From CAIZGX01 sp044374295 (GTDB taxonomy: Bacteria; Bacteroidota; Bacteroidia; Flavobacteriales_D; Sanyastnellaceae): a stretch of 10,388 nucleotides of DNA. Within the stretch, counting starts at the first letter, position 1; each line of letters starts with the position of its first letter. Below the pieces are notes generated by a model, which worked only from the letters and a program-made list of their open reading frames with translations, did not search any database and was not told the DNA's origin. The stretch covers positions 1 to 10,388 of the forward strand of contig JBILOU010000070.1 of the NCBI GenBank assembly GCA_044374295.1. Reading direction: 5' to 3'. Shown piece by piece: positions 6,968 to 10,388 of this stretch. The position numbers and the translations under genes were made by a program.

Positions 6968-6976
6968 TATGACTTC

Positions 6977-8551
6977 ATGATAAAAGCGAGTTCTTACATA
7001 TTTATTTCGTGCCTATTCGCTTTGCTTATCCATTCATGCAAAAATGCTTCTGGTGAAAATTCTAATTTGGAAAAACAAAAAACAACTCCAACAAAAAAGG
7101 AAATCACCTATTTCACATCGTTAGTCGACACAAGCTTTTCCATTGAATCGAAAAACGATTCCATTCAAAACATTCAAGATTTATATTTCGAAATAGATGA
7201 AGAAAATCCTGAGGGTATCTTCACCTTTCGAGGGGGGAATCAGCGCAACTCTCCCGTTCGCGGAAGTCTTTCCTTTCAACCAAAAAAAATAATTAAAAGT
7301 TGGTCATTTCAAACTGCCATAGATACGCTGAATGGACCCTTCGGTTATTGGGGTGGCGGGGCTGGATGGACAGGCCAACCACTTGTTGTGAATTGGAGTA
7401 AATCGGAAATCGCTCAATTGAATAATCTGAATCCGAAATTTCTTTCGAAGAATGAATTGAAGGAAATCATTCAAATTTCTTTGTCTGGAAAAATTTACTT
7501 TCTCGATTTTGAAACAGGAGCAGAAACGCGCCCGCCCCTTTTCATTCGAAACCCTATTAAAGGTACTCCGAGTATAGACCCGAAAAACAAAGATTTACTT
7601 TTTGTTGGACAAGGCATTCCGCATCGTGGCAATATGGCATGGAGAGTCTTTCACTTGAAAAAACAATCGCTTCTTCACGAAGAGATTTTACCTTCTGCTT
7701 TTTCGCTTCGAAAATGGGGTGCGTGTGATGCTTCGCCGTTGCTAGACACTTCGAGCACGACCCTCATTTGGCCGACAGAATCGGGCGTGATTTATAGAAC
7801 CAACTACAGCGACACTTCGTTCAGCGCAATTGATCAATTCCGATATAGACTTGCCGCTTCAGCGCATCAGGGAATTGAATCGAGTCCATGCGCCTACAAG
7901 CAATTGGGATATTTCACCGATAATGGGGGCAATGTTTTTTGCGCAGATTTACGCACCATGCAACCGCGCTGGCACTTCTTCAATACAGATGATTCAGACG
8001 CATCACCTGTGCTTTCAATTGAAAAAGACAAGCCCTTTATTTTTATTGGAAATGAAGTAGACAAGCAAGGTCCAAAGGGATTCGGATACTTGAGAAAATT
8101 AGACGGATTAACAGGGAAGGAAGTGTGGCGATTTGAAAAAGAATGTTACTCTTCTGTTGGAGAAAAAGTAAACAATGGCGGTGTCCTTGCAACAACGCTT
8201 ATCGGAAAGAATCAGGCTTCAAACATTGTCTACACCATTTTCTCTAGAACAACTGTAAACGGTGCTGGTGAGTTGATTGCGCTAAACAAGGAAACTGGAA
8301 CACAGATTTTCAAAGTACCTTTTCTTCAATACAGTTGGGTTTCTCCAATAGCCTTGTACGACAAAAATGGTTATCCTACTTTGTTCGTTCCAACAGTTGG
8401 AGGTGTTATTTATTTAATTGATGGAATGAATGGAAGTATCCTTTATTCCCAAAACTTCGGATGTACGTTTGAATCTTCCCCCATTGCTTGGGGAAACAGA
8501 ATTATTCAACCCGCTAGGGGCAACAAAATTTTTAGTTTTATTCTTGAATGA
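6977..8551 (+). CDS. Exported PQQ-like beta-propeller lipoprotein
   Basis: A 524-residue predicted lipoprotein. The N-terminus has a lysine, a hydrophobic stretch and IHSC ending at Cys21, a plausible lipobox, then a polar serine/asparagine/lysine linker. From about residue 80 the chain has the recurring features of PQQ-like/BamB-like propeller blades: GLTGKEVWRF (377-386), NKETGTQIFK (437-446), DGMNGSILYS (482-491). A strand motif of the form small-x-P recurs seven times (GQP, GTP, ASP, SSP, ASP, VSP, SSP). I see no catalytic site. Such proteins are usually scaffolds at the cell surface or in the periplasm. I do not recognise a specific family function. ATG at 6977 is chosen over TTG at 6965, which lies in the promoter box. 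It overlaps the next gene by 4 bp (ATGA), so the two are one operon. Confidence 0.75.
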   Translation: MIKASSYIFISCLFALLIHSCKNASGENSNLEKQKTTPTKKEITYFTSLVDTSFSIESKNDSIQNIQDLYFEIDEENPEGIFTFRGGNQRNSPVRGSLSFQPKKIIKSWSFQTAIDTLNGPFGYWGGGAGWTGQPLVVNWSKSEIAQLNNLNPKFLSKNELKEIIQISLSGKIYFLDFETGAETRPPLFIRNPIKGTPSIDPKNKDLLFVGQGIPHRGNMAWRVFHLKKQSLLHEEILPSAFSLRKWGACDASPLLDTSSTTLIWPTESGVIYRTNYSDTSFSAIDQFRYRLAASAHQGIESSPCAYKQLGYFTDNGGNVFCADLRTMQPRWHFFNTDDSDASPVLSIEKDKPFIFIGNEVDKQGPKGFGYLRKLDGLTGKEVWRFEKECYSSVGEKVNNGGVLATTLIGKNQASNIVYTIFSRTTVNGAGELIALNKETGTQIFKVPFLQYSWVSPIALYDKNGYPTLFVPTVGGVIYLIDGMNGSILYSQNFGCTFESSPIAWGNRIIQPARGNKIFSFILE

Positions 8552-9291
8552 AAAAGTTAACAGCGCTATTCCTTTGCTTATCCATAATTGCAATTTCTTT
8601 CGGGCAAAAATCGAAATTAATTAAAGTTGAAAACTCAAGAGCACCATACCATTACTGGTGTTACGAACCTGAAAATTACAATGCTCAAAAAGACAGTGCT
8701 TGGCCTGTAATTGTGTTCTTGCATGGAAGAAGTTTGAGTGGTACTGATTTGGAAATTGTGCGCTCGTACGGACTTGTTCACGAACTTGACAAGGGTAGAA
8801 ATTTTCCTGCTATCATCATTGCTCCGCAAGTCAAGAAAGGAGAATCTTGGGAGCCTTCAAAAATTGTTGCATGCATTCGTGAATTAGAAAAAACGCATCG
8901 CGTCGATACCTCTCGAATTGCAATCACCGGAATGAGTTTAGGCGGATATGGCACCTTGCATACAGCAGGTAAATATCCTGAAATATTCTGCGCCGCAGCG
9001 GCATTTTGCGGAGGTGGAAGTGCGAAAGATGCTTGCCGTCTTTCAACGATACCGGTATGGGTGGCGCATGGAAAACGTGACAAGGCCGTTCCTTTTGGAG
9101 AGTCCTATGAAATTGTTGAGCGCATTAAATCATGCGACGGACAAAACGTTAAGTTCACTATTTTCGAAACACATGATCACGGTGCGTTGGAACGCATGTT
9201 TAGAACCGAGGAACTATACGATTTTCTTTTAACCAATAAAAAAGGGAAGCCAACTTACTTCCCTCCTTTCAATAAGAAATCGTTGAATTAA
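8548..9291 (+). CDS. Secreted alpha/beta hydrolase (predicted esterase/peptidase type)
   Basis: A 247-residue protein with a Sec signal peptide (MKKLTALFLCLSIIAISFG, cleavage likely near residue 19-20) and a compact alpha/beta hydrolase fold. The oxyanion-loop motif FLHGRS is at 57-62. The nucleophile elbow is GMSLGGYG (128-135, Ser130), with a likely acid Asp178 (HGKRDKAVP) and a likely His211 (THDHG). It resembles the predicted peptidase/phospholipase-carboxylesterase group (COG4099-like), whose substrates are mostly unknown; polysaccharide esters, lipids or peptides are all possible. Its start overlaps the stop of the propeller lipoprotein as ATGA, which suggests translational coupling and a shared job outside the cytoplasm. 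It ends in a 4-bp overlap with panD. There is no C-terminal sorting domain. Confidence 0.85.
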   Translation: MKKLTALFLCLSIIAISFGQKSKLIKVENSRAPYHYWCYEPENYNAQKDSAWPVIVFLHGRSLSGTDLEIVRSYGLVHELDKGRNFPAIIIAPQVKKGESWEPSKIVACIRELEKTHRVDTSRIAITGMSLGGYGTLHTAGKYPEIFCAAAAFCGGGSAKDACRLSTIPVWVAHGKRDKAVPFGESYEIVERIKSCDGQNVKFTIFETHDHGALERMFRTEELYDFLLTNKKGKPTYFPPFNKKSLN

Positions 9292-9638
9292 ACCAACGTG
9301 TTTGTTTCAGTATTTGGGAAAATAACCCACGGTTTAAATGTCTTTGCCTCTTCGAATTCAAGATGAGCATAAGAACATACAATTACTATATCGCCGACTG
9401 TGCATTTCAATGCAGCAGGACCATTTAGGCAAATTACTCCGCTTCCTCTTTCACCAACAATGATATAGGTTTCAAGACGTTCTCCGTTGTTGCAATTCAA
9501 AACTTGAACGCGCTCACCCTCGATCATATTCGCAGCCTCCAATAGAATTGGATCTATTGTTATGCTACCTATATAATTCACATCTGCCTCAGTTACAGTT
9601 ACTCGGTGAATTTTCGACTTTAAAACCTGAATAATCAT
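9288..9638 (-). CDS. panD: Aspartate 1-decarboxylase
   Basis: A 116-residue pyruvoyl-dependent enzyme that makes beta-alanine from aspartate for pantothenate and CoA synthesis. It starts MIIQVLKSKIHRVTVTEADV, nearly the family consensus. The self-processing site NYIGSI has Gly24-Ser25, where the chain splits to form the pyruvoyl group. Active-site Lys9, Arg54, Thr57 and Tyr58 (RLETY) and the NGPAA loop (about 72-76) are present, so it should be active. An in-frame TTG at 9647 would add three residues but lies within the promoter -7 box. The ATG at 9638 gives the normal family start. No panB or panC is nearby. The stop overlaps the convergent hydrolase gene by 4 bp. Confidence 0.95.
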   Translation of the reverse strand: MIIQVLKSKIHRVTVTEADVNYIGSITIDPILLEAANMIEGERVQVLNCNNGERLETYIIVGERGSGVICLNGPAALKCTVGDIVIVCSYAHLEFEEAKTFKPWVIFPNTETNTLV

Positions 9639-9644
9639 AGGCGG

Positions 9645-9652
9645 CAAATTTA
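9645..9652 (-). promoter_or_regulatory. Predicted -7 box of the panD promoter
   Basis: The minus strand reads TAAATTTG, a full TAnnTTTG match, ending only 6 bases before the panD ATG at 9638. The transcript would be leaderless or nearly so. No TTG is seen at the -33 spacing. Confidence 0.55.
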
Positions 9653-9682
9653 AACTTCATTTTTCATCTTAGCGGCATAATT

Positions 9683-10369
9683 ATGAGAAAGATTTCGAAT
9701 ATTCTATTGAACTGCTGGTTTCCTCGTGTATGCAGCGCATGTCATCGCAGCCTTTCAGCGAAAGAAGAAGGGGTTTGTTTCTATTGTCAACAATACCTTC
9801 ATTTAACCAATCACTTCATTCGAAAAAACAACATGCTCTATTTACAATTGGGTTATCGAATGAACCTTCATAGCGTCCAATCGCTGTATTTCTTCCAACC
9901 TAAAAGCATTGAGCAACGAGCCATTCATGAATTGAAATACAAAAAGAACATGCAAGTGGGACATTTCTTTGGAAGAGAGATGGGCAAACGAATCGCAACA
10001 ACGAGCTGGCTTCAAGACGTGGATATATTAGTCCCCATTCCCATTCATTCTTTGAAAGAAAGAGAACGTGGCTACAACCAAGCACAGGTATTGTGTGAAG
10101 GAATATCCGATGAAACCCATCTCCCAATTCTGAAAATTCTGAAAAAACAAACGTCTGGAAAAGGCGCCACGAAAGGCAATCGCATGGAGCGTATGAATAG
10201 TCGAAAAATAGATTTTCAAATAGGCGCACCTATTCCCTTGTCTACTAAGCACATTCTTATTGTTGACGATGTCATCACTACAGGCGCAACGCTTGAAAGT
10301 GCTTTTCATATTCTCCGAAATCAGTTTCAAGGCAAAATTTCAGTTGTCTCTATTGCTCATACCTTTTAA
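9683..10369 (+). CDS. ComF family phosphoribosyltransferase-like protein
   Basis: A 228-residue cytoplasmic protein of the ComF/GntX family. An N-terminal zinc-ribbon-like part has CSAC (17-20) and CFYC (32-35). The type I phosphoribosyltransferase fold follows, with VPIPIHSLKERERGYNQAQ (117-135) and the PRPP loop ILIVDDVITTGAT (191-203). In naturally competent bacteria ComF is needed for DNA uptake or transformation, and other members are linked to metabolism; the reaction is not settled. The usual T-x-x-Q-x-x-L segment before the R-x-x-N motif is modified here (TSGKGATKGNRMERMN, 157-172). The start is ATG at 9683, 44 bp from the divergent panD start, with only a weak -7-like CATCTTAG upstream. 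It is the only possible competence-related gene in the window. Confidence 0.88.
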   Translation: MRKISNILLNCWFPRVCSACHRSLSAKEEGVCFYCQQYLHLTNHFIRKNNMLYLQLGYRMNLHSVQSLYFFQPKSIEQRAIHELKYKKNMQVGHFFGREMGKRIATTSWLQDVDILVPIPIHSLKERERGYNQAQVLCEGISDETHLPILKILKKQTSGKGATKGNRMERMNSRKIDFQIGAPIPLSTKHILIVDDVITTGATLESAFHILRNQFQGKISVVSIAHTF

Positions 10370-10380
10370 TCCTATCTTTG
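10353..10380 (+). promoter_or_regulatory. Predicted promoter for a gene beyond the right edge
   Basis: TTG (10353-10355, inside the end of the ComF gene) is followed by 17 bases and TATCTTTG (10373-10380), a full -7 match. An ATG at 10382 follows after one base, too close to the box for a normal leader, so the true start may lie past the edge. With only seven codon bases visible no gene can be called. Confidence 0.45.
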
Positions 10381-10388
10381 AATGCTTT

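Noticed and set aside
9641..9682. Promoter for the ComF gene with box CATCTTAG (9665-9672)
   Set aside because: Two mismatches to TAnnTTTG and no TTG at -33; the position is right but the match is too weak to list as a feature.
1..10388. Mobile element, CRISPR array, toxin-antitoxin or defence system
   Set aside because: No transposase, integrase, repeat-spacer array, flanking direct repeats or recognisable defence domain was seen; gene content is chromosomal housekeeping and envelope functions.

Overview
The window looks like a chromosomal piece from a Bacteroidota (Bacteroidetes) bacterium, most likely of the Flavobacteriales; the family cannot be fixed from this sequence. The signs are repeated TAnnTTTG promoter -7 boxes upstream of genes (one with a perfect TTG-N19-TAnnTTTG layout), no Shine-Dalgarno sites, moderate-to-low GC, and the gene families present: a GAF-SpoIIE phosphatase, a gcvH-vanZ pair and a half-size TSUP permease.

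Layout. Bases 1-55 hold the first 18 codons of atpD (minus strand), running off the left edge. A 199-bp promoter region separates it from a plus-strand pair at 255-2723: a Wzz-type chain-length regulator and an O-antigen ligase/polymerase-type membrane protein. A GAF-PP2C phosphatase (minus) converges on them and shares a 27-bp promoter gap with a stand-alone NadR-like kinase (plus). A VanZ-like membrane protein and gcvH form a minus-strand operon at 4429-5158. A half-length TSUP permease (plus) converges with kynU (minus). From a compact divergent promoter opposite kynU runs an operon of a beta-propeller lipoprotein and a secreted alpha/beta hydrolase. These converge on panD (minus), which is divergent from a ComF-family phosphoribosyltransferase (plus). 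A promoter for a further gene sits at the right edge.

The genes do not form one pathway. Three local units make sense: the polysaccharide pair, the gcvH-vanZ operon, and the exported lipoprotein-hydrolase operon. KynU, the NadR-like kinase and PanD all concern cofactor metabolism (NAD, NAD, CoA) but are in separate transcription units.

The packing is striking. All four convergent gene pairs overlap at their 3' ends, several promoters lie only a few bases before their start codons, and there is no gene-free stretch over 200 bp. Three starts were moved from TTG to a downstream ATG (gcvH, the lipoprotein, panD); in two of these the TTG is part of the promoter box itself. I see no mobile elements, CRISPR arrays, tRNA or rRNA genes, and no clear evidence of a new defence or mobile system. 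The least explained item is the lipoprotein-hydrolase operon.
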